DNA of 64,000 nucleotides from JAFEDN01 sp963712715 (GTDB lineage Bacteria; Pseudomonadota; Gammaproteobacteria; Coxiellales; Coxiellaceae). Made by a program: the position numbers and the translations under genes. Numbering within the stretch: the first letter of the stretch is position 1; each line of letters starts with the position of its first letter. The DNA is taken from contig CAVQJI010000016.1 of assembly GCA_963712715.1 (NCBI GenBank), positions 186,001-250,000 of the forward strand, in the 5' to 3' direction. This document shows, piece by piece, positions 63,518 through 64,000 of the stretch. The notes beneath the pieces are model-generated. The model saw nothing but the letters and a program-made list of their open reading frames with translations, was not told the DNA's origin and searched no databases.

Positions 63518-64000
63518 TCATTCCATTTTACTGTGGACGGTTGTTCTATATAACCATGTCAGTAACAGAATCACCACGGTGAGGCCCAATGCATAACCAA
63601 TAGACGTAAAGCTTTGCGGAACCAGCCGTAATGCGTCAGAGCTTTGTTTTAAAACAAACGGGATGGCGAGGATAACGCCCATCAGAGCGGCCCCGGCAAC
63701 GATGCCGCAAGCCAATAACGTGCCCCCTTCAAAGGATTTTTCTATCATTGACGCCGAGCGATGTCTCATCGCGAATTTGCAGGCATAATTAAGAATTCCG
63801 CCAATGACCACTGCGGACGTCACTTCCGGAGATAAATAAATACCAATGCCAATACCCAAAATCGGTAAACGCAGATTACGTTTTTTAAGATATTCGTCAA
63901 CCACAATCGCGACAGCGGCAATCCCAATACCTATGCGGAGATCCAACCACGGCAAGGAGTTGCCAAAAACGCCCTGAATGACCGCCGTGATCAGCGCGGA
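63518..64000 (-). CDS. OPT-family oligopeptide transporter, C-terminal part
   Basis: The frame stays open to the right edge: SALITAVIQGVFGNSLPWLD upstream of a false start, so at least 160 residues are visible. They contain four or five membrane helices. LPILGIGIGIYLSPEVTSAV, GGILNYACKF and EGGTLLACGIVAGAALMGVI are typical of the last helices of bacterial OPT transporters (the GxxLxxGxxAG segment). The protein would import peptides or metal chelates. The N-terminal four-fifths lies beyond the window. Confidence 0.8.
   Translation of the reverse strand, partial: SALITAVIQGVFGNSLPWLDLRIGIGIAAVAIVVDEYLKKRNLRLPILGIGIGIYLSPEVTSAVVIGGILNYACKFAMRHRSASMIEKSFEGGTLLACGIVAGAALMGVILAIPFVLKQSSDALRLVPQSFTSIGYALGLTVVILLLTWLYRTTVHSKME

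Overview
The window reads as a chromosomal segment of a gammaproteobacterium of the Legionellales type (Legionella/Coxiella/Aquicella-like), an intracellular or amoeba-associated lifestyle being the best guess. The reasons are the order of the housekeeping genes (ychF, pth, rplY, prs, tRNA-Gln, lolB / hemA-prfA-prmC; dsbD-accB-accC-prmA) and, between them, many genes with eukaryotic-like or effector-like domains: leucine-rich repeats, an F-box, two U-boxes, a Ser/Thr kinase, ankyrin repeats, two papain/C58-like cysteine peptidase candidates, a patatin and a class-3 lipase. No secretion-system gene or taxonomic marker is in the window, so both the genus and the word effector are inference.

Layout. 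1-5.5 kb: a truncated LRR gene, a papain-like protein, a LysR regulator divergent from an MFS exporter, an F-box protein. 5.7-17.1 kb: the housekeeping block, with an LRR gene and a broken outer-membrane protein where ispE normally lies. 17.1-27.1 kb: a zone of decay with a frameshifted giant LRR gene, a hypothetical gene with an internal stop, a relic of a second prfA-prmC pair, wrecked vapBC, fragments of DUF4143 ATPases, a small XRE operon and many repeats. 27.3-36 kb: ferrochelatase (frameshifted tail), a kinase, a pilin-like pair, tandem U-box genes, rdgB and two coiled-coil genes. 36.2-40.2 kb: a polyamine cluster (arginine decarboxylase, agmatine deiminase, deoxyhypusine-synthase-like) that looks inactivated in all three genes. 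40.4-53.4 kb: a GIN-domain protein, a metallopeptidase/ankyrin protein, an ornithine-cyclodeaminase-family enzyme, prmA, accCB, dsbD, a C58-like/pentapeptide protein, an ArnT-like glycosyltransferase and a PAP2 phosphatase. 53.5-64 kb: a lipase-domain giant, two unknowns, a ClpB-like AAA+ ATPase, a patatin with a membrane partner, and the end of an OPT transporter.

The most notable points are: (1) the only intact RF1 gene encodes GGR instead of the invariant GGQ at residue 235, beside an intact prmC whose job is to methylate that glutamine, while a decayed second prfA-prmC tail lies 5-6 kb downstream; (2) a five-copy family of about 125-216 bp non-autonomous elements with terminal inverted repeats and 11-bp target duplications, one copy with its empty site still present nearby and one splitting a DUF4143 ATPase gene; (3) palindromic repeats nested inside one another, one inserted in frame in a glycosyltransferase gene; (4) agmatine deiminase whose catalytic Cys is Gly, between two frameshifted polyamine genes. 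Many reading-frame breaks sit in homopolymer runs, so real decay and assembly error must be separated by reads.
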